From Kiloniellaceae bacterium (GTDB taxonomy: Bacteria > Pseudomonadota > Alphaproteobacteria > Kiloniellales > Kiloniellaceae): a stretch of DNA of 24,982 nt. The translations under genes were made by a program, and so were the position numbers. The notes beneath the pieces were generated by a model that searched no databases, was not told where the DNA came from, and worked only from the letters and a program-made list of their open reading frames with translations. Below are positions 6,222-13,244 of this stretch, piece by piece. Each line of letters opens with the position of its first letter. Positions within the stretch are counted from its first letter, which is position 1. The DNA lies in NCBI GenBank assembly GCA_021776195.1, contig JAJFGK010000133.1, forward strand, positions 1-24,982. The letters run 5' to 3'.

Positions 6222-6684
6222 GACGACCGGAACTGTCGGCCTGCGACCTGCCCGGGCCGCCGACGCCGCCGGGATTGCGGCCTGCGCCCGGGCGGCCTAT
6301 GCGATCTATGTCGAGCGCATCGGCCGCGAGCCGGCGCCCATGGTGGCCGACTTTCCGGGCCAGATTGCCGACGGCCTGGTGGCGGTGCTGGAAGAGAGCG
6401 ACGATCTGCTCGGCTTCATCGTCCACTTTCCCCGCGACGAGGACTACTTCATCGAGAACGTCGCCCTCGACCCCCGGGCTCAGGGCCGCGGCCTGGGACG
6501 GCGGATCATGGCCTGGGTCGAGGAGCAGGCCCGCGCCGCCGGGCAAACGCGGCTGAGGCTCTACACCAACGTCAAGATGACCGAGAACATTCCCTTCTAT
6601 GAGGGCCTGGGCTTCGTCGAGGAAGGCCGCGTCGTCGAAGACGGCTTCCACCGGGTCTATTTCGTGAAGGACCTGGCGGGCTAG
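6211..6684 (+). CDS. GNAT family N-acetyltransferase (paralogue 2)
   Basis: This 157-residue complete GNAT has LRPARAADAAGIAACARAAY at 11-30, motif A at LDPRAQGRGLGRRIM (86-100) with the CoA-binding QGRGLG, and motif B around RLYTNVKMTENIPFYEGLGF. It starts inside the last codons of the GT4 gene (11-bp overlap), so it is translationally coupled to it. It aligns nearly gap-free with the GNAT at 3323-3799, including the shared YVE/AxxGxEPxPM segment. Its stop codon is formed within the 20-bp repeat described separately. The acceptor is unknown; modification of an amino sugar made by the neighbouring enzymes is a guess. Confidence 0.88.
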   Translation: MPSETTGTVGLRPARAADAAGIAACARAAYAIYVERIGREPAPMVADFPGQIADGLVAVLEESDDLLGFIVHFPRDEDYFIENVALDPRAQGRGLGRRIMAWVEEQARAAGQTRLRLYTNVKMTENIPFYEGLGFVEEGRVVEDGFHRVYFVKDLAG

Positions 6685-6695
6685 TGTGGTGGAAC
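6676..6695 (+). repeat. 20-bp repeat spanning a stop codon, copy 1
   Basis: The 20-mer gcgggctagtgtggtggaac includes the TAG stop of the GNAT gene and occurs again, inverted, at 13225-13244, across the stop of an unrelated gene. The 165 bp after it (6696-6860) lie between convergent genes and hold several small hairpins, for example tcggg/cccga at 6798-6813, but no ORF. This may be the boundary of a dispersed element. Confidence 0.85.
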
Positions 6696-6860
6696 CGACG
6701 AACATCGAACTCTGATCCCTGACATACTCCGTGTCGTTCCGGAACCCGGTTCGTCCCAATTCTTCGATTTGGCCGGCGAAGCGAGGTATCCGGACTCTCG
6801 GGTCGACGCCCGACCTCAATTCCGCCGAGATTCCGGATCGCCGCTCGGCGGCCGATCTTC

Positions 6861-7694
6861 TCACCCGGCGGGCGGCCCCGGCGGCAGCGGGCCGGTGGGC
6901 GGATAGGCACCGTCGGCGTCATGGGTCTCCTGCCCGGCCAGGGGTGGATTGAAGACGCTCAACAGGTGGACGTCGCTGAGGGATTGCAGATGGTGGCGGT
7001 CCTCCGGGCCGACGCAGTAAAGCGCGCCAGGACCCAGCGTGCGCGTCGCGCCCGAGGCCTTGTCGGTGAAATCCAGGCTGCCCTCGAGGATCAGGTTGGC
7101 CTCCCAGTGGTTCTTGTACCAAAGGTCGACCCCGTGGCCGGCCTTGAAGCGCACGTCCGAGAGCGCAAAGCCCAGTTTGTCGCTGCTTGTCACGAAACGG
7201 GCAACCCGCGAGATTTCCCCCTGCCGCACGAACTCCAGGCCCGCCGCCCGCACGTCGTCCAGGGTCCGGACGAACATGCGCTCGGGACCCGGCGGGATCT
7301 CGCCGGTCGGCGGGTAGCCACCCTCGGCATCGTGGGTCTCCTGGCCCTCGATCGGCGGATTGAAGACACTGATGATGCGAAACCCCGCGCCGTCGGTGTT
7401 GGTGATGCGGTGCCGGTCGCGCGGGCCGACGATATAGAGCATACCGGGTTCCAGGTCCCAGCGCCGGCCATCGGTCATGTCTTCCAGGGTGCCGCGCCCG
7501 GATCGCACGTAGTTGGCTTCCCAGTGGTTCTTGTACCAGAGCACGGCGCTGTTGTTCGGTCCGCCGCGCGCCTCGGAAACCGAAAACCCCAGACCATCCG
7601 ACTTGGTGAGCGGACGCACGGCGCTCGACCTGCCCTGCGCGATGGAAATGACCCCACCGGCCGCCTCGATTTCATCCATGGTGCGGATAAACAT
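6861..7694 (-). CDS. Tandem EctC-like (ectoine synthase family) double cupin
   Basis: The 277 residues consist of two homologous cupin modules, 1-139 and 140-277, each closely resembling a whole ectoine synthase. Both have DGLGFS or DKLGFA, WYKNHWEAN, a glycine turn, VGPxDRH, SVFNPP and GQETHDA(E/D)G(G/A)YP. The EctC iron ligands known as Glu57, Tyr85 and His93 correspond to E59, Y87 and H95 in the first module and E198, Y226 and H234 in the second, so all six are kept. EctC normally is a homodimer of 130-residue chains that cyclises N-acetyl-diaminobutyrate; here the dimer may be built into one chain. No ectA, ectB or ectD is nearby, so ectoine synthesis is doubtful. A ribosome site (ggagagaagg) precedes the ATG. 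Confidence 0.88.
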   Translation of the reverse strand: MFIRTMDEIEAAGGVISIAQGRSSAVRPLTKSDGLGFSVSEARGGPNNSAVLWYKNHWEANYVRSGRGTLEDMTDGRRWDLEPGMLYIVGPRDRHRITNTDGAGFRIISVFNPPIEGQETHDAEGGYPPTGEIPPGPERMFVRTLDDVRAAGLEFVRQGEISRVARFVTSSDKLGFALSDVRFKAGHGVDLWYKNHWEANLILEGSLDFTDKASGATRTLGPGALYCVGPEDRHHLQSLSDVHLLSVFNPPLAGQETHDADGAYPPTGPLPPGPPAG

Positions 7695-7859
7695 GACCTT
7701 CTCTCCCCATTGTTCTTCGGATGTTCAGGAAGGAATGTTCCCCTGCTGGCGGGCAAAGTTCAATGCCGGTCGGGCCGGCCCGAGGCACTGGACGCCGGCG
7801 GTCGCGCGGGCCTATGGTTCGGATCGACCCCTTTTCGACTGCGCTGGGGAGGCCGCACC

Positions 7860-8963
7860 ATGGTTGATCGCGCATCCCACGAAGCACCGTCGCGGCAGGC
7901 CGACGGCTGGCCCACCGCCGCGCTGCGCGACGCACCATTTGATCCCCTTGCCTTTTCGACACTGGACCGTCTGTTCGAACAGGGGGAGTACCCCAACACC
8001 CATGCGTTGCTGGTCGAGTACGCCGGAACTCTCGTCTACGAGCGCTACTTCGAAGGGGAGGACGAAGTCCTGATCGGACCGCCGGTCCAACGGGTCTTCA
8101 CCCGGGAGTCGCTGCACGACCTGCGGTCGGTCTCGAAAAGCGTGACATCGATACTGCTGGGCCTGGCGCTGGAGGGTGACTACGAAACGGCGTTGGCCAC
8201 CCCCATTTCGGCCTTCTTCGGTGATCTGGACATTACCTATGGGGCCGGAACGGATCAGGTCACCCTGTACCACGTGCTGACCATGACCGCCGGGATCGAA
8301 TGGGATCAATGGTCCCTGCCCTATTCCGACCCGGCGAACGATTCCAACCGGCACTACGAAGCGGCCGATCCCTTCGCGATGGTTCTCTCGCGCCCGGTCG
8401 TCCACCCGCCCGGCAGCGTTTGGGTCTACAGCGGCGGCCTGACACAGCTCTTGGTGGGCATTGTCGAGCGCCGAACCGGCAAGCCATTCCTCGACTTTGC
8501 CGAGGAGGCGCTTTTCGGCCCGCTCGGCATTGCGGACTATCAGTGGCTGGGGTCGCCCCACTGGAATTCCAGCGCGATGCCGGCCGGCCCCTGGGGTCTG
8601 CGGATGCGCGCCCGCGATCTGGCCAAGTTCGGCTCGCTGTTCCTCCACGAGGGGGCCTGGCAGGCCAAGCAGGTCGTGCCGGCGGAGTGGGTCGGATTGT
8701 CTTCGCACCGGCATGTCACCAAGATGCCCTGGGGATCAGACGGCGTTTATGGCTATGGATTTCAGTGGTGGTCCGGCCGTTCCCGGAGCCTCCCGCCCTA
8801 TCGAATCTTCAGAGCGGCGGGCAACGGCGGCCAGCGCGTGCTGGTGGTGCCCGAGCGGCAGATCGTGGTGACGGCCTTCGCGGGCAACTACGACCGGAAT
8901 TGGCAGAACAATGGCGACCGTGTGCTCGGTCGTGTGGCAGCAGCATTCCGCAGGGACAGCTAG
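7860..8963 (+). CDS. Serine hydrolase, beta-lactamase / class C family
   Basis: This 367-residue protein belongs to the penicillin-binding-protein-like hydrolases (PF00144). The nucleophile motif SxxK is S90-V-S-K93 (DLRSVSKSVTSILLG). The second motif is Y191-S-G193 (VWVYSGGLTQLLVG). Near the C-terminus GNGGQRVLVVP occupies the place of the third (KTG-like) motif. No signal peptide is evident, so it may be cytoplasmic and act as an esterase, amidase or peptidase rather than a beta-lactamase. The start at 7860 is set by ggggagg seven bases upstream; the reading frame is open much further upstream by chance. It is divergent from the tandem EctC gene with 165 bp between them. Confidence 0.87.
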   Translation: MVDRASHEAPSRQADGWPTAALRDAPFDPLAFSTLDRLFEQGEYPNTHALLVEYAGTLVYERYFEGEDEVLIGPPVQRVFTRESLHDLRSVSKSVTSILLGLALEGDYETALATPISAFFGDLDITYGAGTDQVTLYHVLTMTAGIEWDQWSLPYSDPANDSNRHYEAADPFAMVLSRPVVHPPGSVWVYSGGLTQLLVGIVERRTGKPFLDFAEEALFGPLGIADYQWLGSPHWNSSAMPAGPWGLRMRARDLAKFGSLFLHEGAWQAKQVVPAEWVGLSSHRHVTKMPWGSDGVYGYGFQWWSGRSRSLPPYRIFRAAGNGGQRVLVVPERQIVVTAFAGNYDRNWQNNGDRVLGRVAAAFRRDS

Positions 8964-8973
8964 GGGATAGAAT

Positions 8974-9327
8974 CTAATCCGCTGCCTCGCGATCCTTCAA
9001 CTTGTGCCCGACCGCGACGATGGCGTTGATCGCCGGGATCAGCTCCTCGCCGAGATCGCTCAGCGAGTACTCGACCGATGGCGGCGAGGTCGGCTTGACG
9101 TCGCGGTGGACCACGCCCTTGGCTTCAAGCTCGCGCAGCCGGGCGGTCAGAACCTTGGCGGAGACCGGCGGGATGTCGGCCCGCAACTCGCTGAAGCGCC
9201 GCGGGCCGGCGCTCAAGCACCAGATCACGTTGGGCGTCCAGGCCCCACCCAGAACCGACATGCACTCGGTCAGGGGACAGCCAAGCGGCGGGGCCGGACT
9301 CTTGTTCTTGCGCAGTTTCAAGGCCAT
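8974..9327 (-). CDS. HxlR-family winged-helix transcriptional regulator
   Basis: This 117-residue protein has the HxlR pattern: CPLTECMSVLGGAWTPNVIW near residue 17, then RRFSELRADIPPVSAKVLTA for the recognition helix, LRELEAKGVVHR, and the wing PPSVEYSLSDLGEEL. HxlR proteins are small dimeric regulators, often redox or electrophile sensing through the N-terminal cysteine; Cys17 and Cys22 are candidates here. The start at 9327 follows gagagatgag; the longer open frame to 9426 would run through the apparent operator. It is divergent from the GST / NTF2 / tautomerase operon, which it probably controls. Confidence 0.92.
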   Translation of the reverse strand: MALKLRKNKSPAPPLGCPLTECMSVLGGAWTPNVIWCLSAGPRRFSELRADIPPVSAKVLTARLRELEAKGVVHRDVKPTSPPSVEYSLSDLGEELIPAINAIVAVGHKLKDREAAD

Positions 9328-9401
9328 CGGCTCATCTCTCGCGATCGTCTGGCGGTTACCGGCCGGAAACCCGATTACCAACGGGAAACCCGATAATTGA
9401 A

Positions 9402-9423
9402 TATCATAAATATATTTAGTATA
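9402..9423. promoter_or_regulatory. Imperfect 22-bp palindrome, likely HxlR operator
   Basis: The sequence tatcataaata followed by tatttagtata is a palindrome with two mismatched pairs, in an AT-rich island between the divergent HxlR and GST genes. HxlR-type regulators bind palindromes of similar size in such promoters, so autoregulation and control of the plus-strand operon is the natural reading. It lies 69 bp before the GST start. Confidence 0.65.
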
Positions 9424-9491
9424 CAAAGGTAACCGTCGTCCCTACCTGCTTGGGCATCGAAACACGCAACCTCGCGGATAGGAGACCCAGC

Positions 9492-10103
9492 ATGAAACTC
9501 TATTACAAGCCCGGCGCCTGCTCCCTCGCCTCGCACATCGTCCTCAGAGAAGTCGGTGCGGATTTCGACCTCGACCGGGTCGACACCGAAAACCGGAAGA
9601 CCGAGACCGGCGGCGACTTCGGCGCCATCAACGCCAACGGCTACGTCCCGGCCCTCCAGCTCGACGACGGCCAGGTCCTGACCGAGGGCGCGGCGATCCT
9701 CCAGTTCGTCGCCGACCAGAGCCCCGATGCCGGGCTCGCCCCGGCTGCCGGCACCCTGGAGCGGGCGCGGCTGCAAGAGCATCTGAACTTCGTCGCCTCG
9801 GAACTGCACAAGGCCTTCGGTCCGTTCTTTTCGAACAGCGCCAGCGACACGGAAAAGTCCGCTGCCGGGGTCAAGGTCGCGGGCAAGCTGGACCACTTCG
9901 AGGCGATCCTCGGCGACGGCCGGTCCTACCTGCTGGGCGACAAGTTCTCGGTGGCCGACGCCTACCTCTTCGTGGTCGCGAACTGGACCGGCCCAACCGG
10001 CATGGGGCTCGATCGCTGGCCCAACCTCAAGGCCTTTTGCGCCCGTGTCGCCGCGCGCGGTGCCGTGCAGGCGGCCTTCCGCGCCGAGGGGCTCGCAGCC
10101 TGA
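9492..10103 (+). CDS. Glutathione S-transferase, beta class (GstA-like)
   Basis: The product is 203 residues, the normal bacterial GST length. The thioredoxin-like N-terminus MKLYYKPGACSLASHI carries Cys10, and His106 (FVASELH) is also present; both are the residues known from Escherichia coli GST. GYVPALQLDDG supplies the cis-proline and LTEGAAIL the glutathione-binding turn. KFSVADAYLFV is the C-terminal N-capping box. The enzyme conjugates glutathione to electrophiles or reduces disulfides in the cytoplasm. The ATG at 9492 follows ataggaga. It is the first gene of a three-gene operon divergent from HxlR. Confidence 0.94.
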   Translation: MKLYYKPGACSLASHIVLREVGADFDLDRVDTENRKTETGGDFGAINANGYVPALQLDDGQVLTEGAAILQFVADQSPDAGLAPAAGTLERARLQEHLNFVASELHKAFGPFFSNSASDTEKSAAGVKVAGKLDHFEAILGDGRSYLLGDKFSVADAYLFVVANWTGPTGMGLDRWPNLKAFCARVAARGAVQAAFRAEGLAA

Positions 10104-10160
10104 TAGTCCAACGATCACAGGGCCCGATTCCGGCCCCTGAGCACAGCAACGAGGCCCATC

Positions 10161-10538
10161 ATGGATGACCGTTACGCGGCCGTTGTCGCAACCCTTTCGA
10201 CCTACTTCGACGGCCTTTACCACAGCGACAGCACGCGGCTGGCGGCGGTCTTTCATCCCGAGGCGCGCTACGTCTGCGCGACCGAGGGCGGCCCGCTCAA
10301 CCTCGGCATGGCCGCGTACTTGCCGATTGTCGACAAGCGTCCCTCGCCGGCCAGCCGCCAGGAGACCCGGCGCGACCGCATCCAGTCGCTCGAGTTCGCC
10401 GGGCCGGTGACCGCCTTCGCCCGGGTCGAGTGCGCCATCGGGCCGAAGCACTTCACCGACTTTCTCACCCTGATCTTCGTGGAGGACCGCTGGCAGATCA
10501 TCGCCAAGGTCTTCCACTTCGACCTGCGCAAGGACTAA
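10161..10538 (+). CDS. NTF2-like (lumazine-binding-like) small protein
   Basis: The 125 residues fit the SnoaL/NTF2-like cone fold, most like the putative lumazine-binding subgroup. They include a helical N-terminus (VVATLSTYFDGLYHSD), FHPEARYV, and C-terminal strands FTDFLTLIFVEDRWQIIAKV followed by FHFDL. Such proteins bind or transform small hydrophobic ligands and no fixed catalytic residues can be assigned. It lies 57 bp after the GST and 11 bp before the tautomerase, so it is probably co-transcribed and shares their role in handling reactive small molecules. Confidence 0.82.
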   Translation: MDDRYAAVVATLSTYFDGLYHSDSTRLAAVFHPEARYVCATEGGPLNLGMAAYLPIVDKRPSPASRQETRRDRIQSLEFAGPVTAFARVECAIGPKHFTDFLTLIFVEDRWQIIAKVFHFDLRKD

Positions 10539-10549
10539 GGAAACCGCAC

Positions 10550-10771
10550 ATGCCCTACGTCAACATCAAGATCACCCGGGAGGGCGCCACCGCCGCTCAG
10601 AAAGCCGCGCTGATAGAGGGCGTGACCGTCCTGCTGGCCGAGGTCCTGAACAAAAACCCCGCCACCACCGTCGTGGTCATTGACGAGGTCGATACCGAGG
10701 ACTGGGGGATCGGCGGAGTTCCAGTCGAGGTGTTCCGCCAGCGCCAGAAGGCGCTGTCCCCGGACCCGTGA
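10550..10771 (+). CDS. 4-oxalocrotonate tautomerase family protein
   Basis: This 73-residue protein begins MPYVNIKITREG. Removal of Met exposes Pro1, the catalytic base of this family. The rest (AAQKAALIEGVTVLLAEVLN, then TTVVVIDEVDTEDWGIGGVP) is the usual beta-alpha-beta unit of 4-oxalocrotonate tautomerases, which form hexamers and isomerise unsaturated keto acids or act on related electrophiles. Aagga precedes the ATG. It is the last gene of the HxlR-linked operon. The natural substrate is unknown. Confidence 0.92.
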   Translation: MPYVNIKITREGATAAQKAALIEGVTVLLAEVLNKNPATTVVVIDEVDTEDWGIGGVPVEVFRQRQKALSPDP

Positions 10772-11029
10772 ACCCACAAACATTCTGTCGGGCAGACCGC
10801 CAGGTCGACCATATCGAAGGCCGCGCGATGTACCACACCGCGACGACCCAAGTTTATGGAATGTCGAACACCTGTCGTGGCGCAGTTTGGGCAACCTTTG
10901 CGTCGATCGGCAGGTGTCGGACAAGCCTGAACAAGAGCCGTCATGACGTGTCTTTTACTGGTCAGTGACCAGCGCGGAACCGCGTCACCATTCGGACTGG
11001 CCCACGCTACAATATCTACGTTCGGGGGT
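10772..11029. other. Intergenic region between convergent genes, with two inverted repeats
   Basis: These 258 bp separate the tautomerase and the minus-strand M24 gene. They contain a 15-bp inverted repeat with three mismatches at 10863-10877 and 10908-10922 (core cacctg/caggtg) and a perfect 15-bp palindrome at 10958-10972 (ctggtca, g, tgaccag). No convincing ORF, RNA or T-rich terminator is visible. The sequence is less GC-rich and less orderly than its neighbours. Confidence 0.55.
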
Positions 11030-12247
11030 TCACCTCAGCAAAGCTGCCTCAAAGGGATAGTCGGAAAACGCGAGCGGGCCATCATCGGTAATCAGGATTT
11101 GCTGTTCCAGTTTGACCCCCTCACTTCCCCCAACCGCACCTATGTAACTTTCGACACTCAACACCATACCCGTCTGCAACTCCGCATCGGGGTACGGCAA
11201 CAGATCGGCCCTGGCACTCGGAAGAAGGAGAGGGAATTCGATTTGCAGCCCGCAGCCGTGTCCCACGGCTTCCTGATAGGCTTGGAACTCCTTCGGAGGA
11301 ACCCAGCTCCGCTCTGCGACCTCGCGATAAGTGATACCGGGTTTCATCAGTCCGACATTGTGATCGACCTGCTCGTGTGCGAGTCCGTAAAGCCGCCGCT
11401 GCTCCTGCGTTGCTGGCTGGTTGCCGCACAGCCAGGTTCGCGAGATATCCGCGCAATAGCCGTACGGCCCGATCATATCGGTATCGAAAGCCACGAGTTC
11501 GCCGTCTCCAATGACCTTGTCGGAGCACTCGAGGTACCACGGATTGGTTCGTGATCCGGAGGCCAGGCAACGAGTCTCGATCCATTCCCCGCCCTCTTCG
11601 ATCATCGCCTTGTGGAAAACCGCCCAAAGCTGATTCTCTGTCATTCCGGCGGTCAAAGTCTGCTGCATGTCTTTCATGGCGCGTTCGGCAACGCGGACGG
11701 ACTGGCGAATGCACTTGACCTCGTCCTTGGATTTGACCAGACGCGCAAAGGCCATCAGGGAATCGCCCTCCACGACCTCCATGCCGGTCCTCTTGGCCGC
11801 CTCTACTCCGACCAAATCCAAGTTATCAAACGCGATTCGGCGGTTCGCGCCGCCATGTTGGCGCAAGAGATCATCGATCTCCTTTGCCCAGGCCTGAGCC
11901 GCTACCGCCTTTTCGCCTCCAACCTCCATAGTTGCCCAACTCTCGGCACGGCGCGTATCGCCAATGTGCCTTTGCAGATCATCGGGCAATTCACCGTGAT
12001 CGACCGAGAACTCAAATAGGGTGGGGAGGCCTTCGGCGGGTACAAAGCAGTGCCGAATTGGCGTATACATGGTCCAAATCGCCATGTTCCGGGTATCTGT
12101 GACATAGCGGATGTTCTGCGGTTGAAACAGGACAATGGCGGGGCAGTCGGCCTTTCTCAACTGACTTTGGACCCGCGAGAGCCGATATCGACGCATGGCG
12201 TCAGTATCAGGCGGACCAAGCGCGATAAGATCCCCGATACCCTGCAT
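11030..12247 (-). CDS. M24 family metalloenzyme, DddP-like (DMSP lyase family homologue)
   Basis: The product is 405 residues. Long stretches resemble DddP, the M24-type dimethylsulfoniopropionate lyase: DAMRRYRLSR, NIRYVTDTRNMAIW, GGEWIETRCLASGSRTNPW and FDTDMIGPYGYCADISRTW. The six metal ligands of DddP have counterparts at D255, D257, D267, H330, E366 and E381. The lyase residues Tyr366 and Asp377 of DddP fall at Q325 and I336 in an alignment anchored on H330, so cleavage of DMSP by the known mechanism is unlikely. A peptidase or other hydrolase role is possible. Aggag precedes the ATG. It lies downstream of an SDR gene on the same strand. Confidence 0.85.
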   Translation of the reverse strand: MQGIGDLIALGPPDTDAMRRYRLSRVQSQLRKADCPAIVLFQPQNIRYVTDTRNMAIWTMYTPIRHCFVPAEGLPTLFEFSVDHGELPDDLQRHIGDTRRAESWATMEVGGEKAVAAQAWAKEIDDLLRQHGGANRRIAFDNLDLVGVEAAKRTGMEVVEGDSLMAFARLVKSKDEVKCIRQSVRVAERAMKDMQQTLTAGMTENQLWAVFHKAMIEEGGEWIETRCLASGSRTNPWYLECSDKVIGDGELVAFDTDMIGPYGYCADISRTWLCGNQPATQEQRRLYGLAHEQVDHNVGLMKPGITYREVAERSWVPPKEFQAYQEAVGHGCGLQIEFPLLLPSARADLLPYPDAELQTGMVLSVESYIGAVGGSEGVKLEQQILITDDGPLAFSDYPFEAALLR

Positions 12248-12345
12248 AACTACTCCTGCTGGTTTCAGTTACCGGCTCGTCTGCACAATTCGGCGACGGC
12301 TCTGGTTCAAAAGGTGGAACATCTCGACAAATGAGATAAGCGTCC

Positions 12346-12363
12346 CCTAACTGTCAGGTTAGG
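12346..12363. promoter_or_regulatory. Small perfect inverted repeat upstream of the M24 gene
   Basis: The sequence cctaac, a six-base loop and gttagg form a perfect hairpin in the 145-bp gap between the SDR stop and the M24 start, both on the minus strand. It has no T-run, so it is more likely an operator or a weak attenuating structure than an intrinsic terminator. Confidence 0.45.
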
Positions 12364-12392
12364 AGTCCAGGCCCCCGTCCTTATCCATCTCC

Positions 12393-13139
12393 CTAAAGAT
12401 TCTGAGCCCCGTCCACGGCGACCGTCTGGCCGGTGACCCAGGAGGCGGCGTCGGACAGCAGGAAGGCGGCGACCCGGGCGACCTCCTCGGGCTCGCCCAT
12501 GCGGCCGAAGGGGATCTTGGCCAGAACGCTGTTGTAGACCTCGGGGGCATTGGCCTTGCGCTCGGCCCAGAGCCCGCCGGGAAACTCGATGGACCCCGGC
12601 GCGATACAGTTGACCCGCACCCTGTCGCCGGCGAAGGCCAGGGCGTGGGACTGGGTCAACTGGATGACCGCGGCCTTGACCGCGCCGTAGGCGACGTTGC
12701 CGGTGGCCCCGATGCCGGAAATCGAGGAGATGTTCACGATGGCGCCGGTCCCGGCGGCCTTGAAATGCGGCATGGCCGCCCATGTCGCCCGCACCACCCC
12801 CATCAGGTCGACATCGATCCCGCGGGACCAGCCCTCTTCGTCGTCGCTGGTGCCAAAACCGCTCGGGTTGTTGACCAGGGCGTCGAGGGCCCCGAGCCGG
12901 TCGGCGGCGGCGTCGATGAAGGCTGACAGGGCCTCGGGGTCGGCCACGTCGCAGATCTGGGCAAAGACTTTGCCGCCCAGCGCGTTCAAGCCGGTCTCGG
13001 CCCGGTCCAGGCTCGCATGGCTGCGGCCGCAGACCGCCACGGCGGCGCCTTCCTGGGCGCAGGCCTCGGCGATCGAATAGCCGATACCGCGCGTGCCGCC
13101 GGTCACCACGACAACCTTGTTCGCCAATCCGAGATCCAT
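12393..13139 (-). CDS. Short-chain dehydrogenase/reductase (FabG-like)
   Basis: This 248-residue protein is a complete classical SDR. TGGTRGIG (13-20) binds the dinucleotide, NNPSG (90-94) stands in for the usual NNAG, and the catalytic Ser138, Tyr151 and Lys155 (YGAVK) fall at the same positions as in Escherichia coli FabG. The C-terminus (ASWVTGQTVAVDGA) is typical. It oxidises or reduces a hydroxyl or keto group with NAD(P)(H); the substrate is unknown. Ggaagga precedes the ATG. It is followed by the DddP-like gene on the same strand. Confidence 0.93.
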   Translation of the reverse strand: MDLGLANKVVVVTGGTRGIGYSIAEACAQEGAAVAVCGRSHASLDRAETGLNALGGKVFAQICDVADPEALSAFIDAAADRLGALDALVNNPSGFGTSDDEEGWSRGIDVDLMGVVRATWAAMPHFKAAGTGAIVNISSISGIGATGNVAYGAVKAAVIQLTQSHALAFAGDRVRVNCIAPGSIEFPGGLWAERKANAPEVYNSVLAKIPFGRMGEPEEVARVAAFLLSDAASWVTGQTVAVDGAQNL

Positions 13140-13224
13140 GAAGCTATCCTTCCAGGGGGCACCGATGCCGCCAGATGGTGATCGCAGGGGCCCGCCCGAT
13201 CAACGATTCTTTGTCCCAATTTCA

Positions 13225-13244
13225 GTTCCACCACACTAGCCCGC
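13225..13244 (-). repeat. 20-bp repeat spanning a stop codon, copy 2
   Basis: The reverse complement reads gcgggctagtgtggtggaac, identical to 6676-6695. It contains the TAG stop of the SRPBCC gene. Beyond the 20 bp the two loci differ. Confidence 0.85.

Noticed and set aside
6921..7859. Long upstream extension of the serine hydrolase frame
   Set aside because: It is the complement of the tandem EctC gene; the real start with a good ribosome site is 7860.
11030..12247. Ectoine hydrolase (DoeA), because an EctC-like gene is nearby
   Set aside because: Sequence blocks match DddP far better, and the two genes lie in separate units about 3 kb apart.
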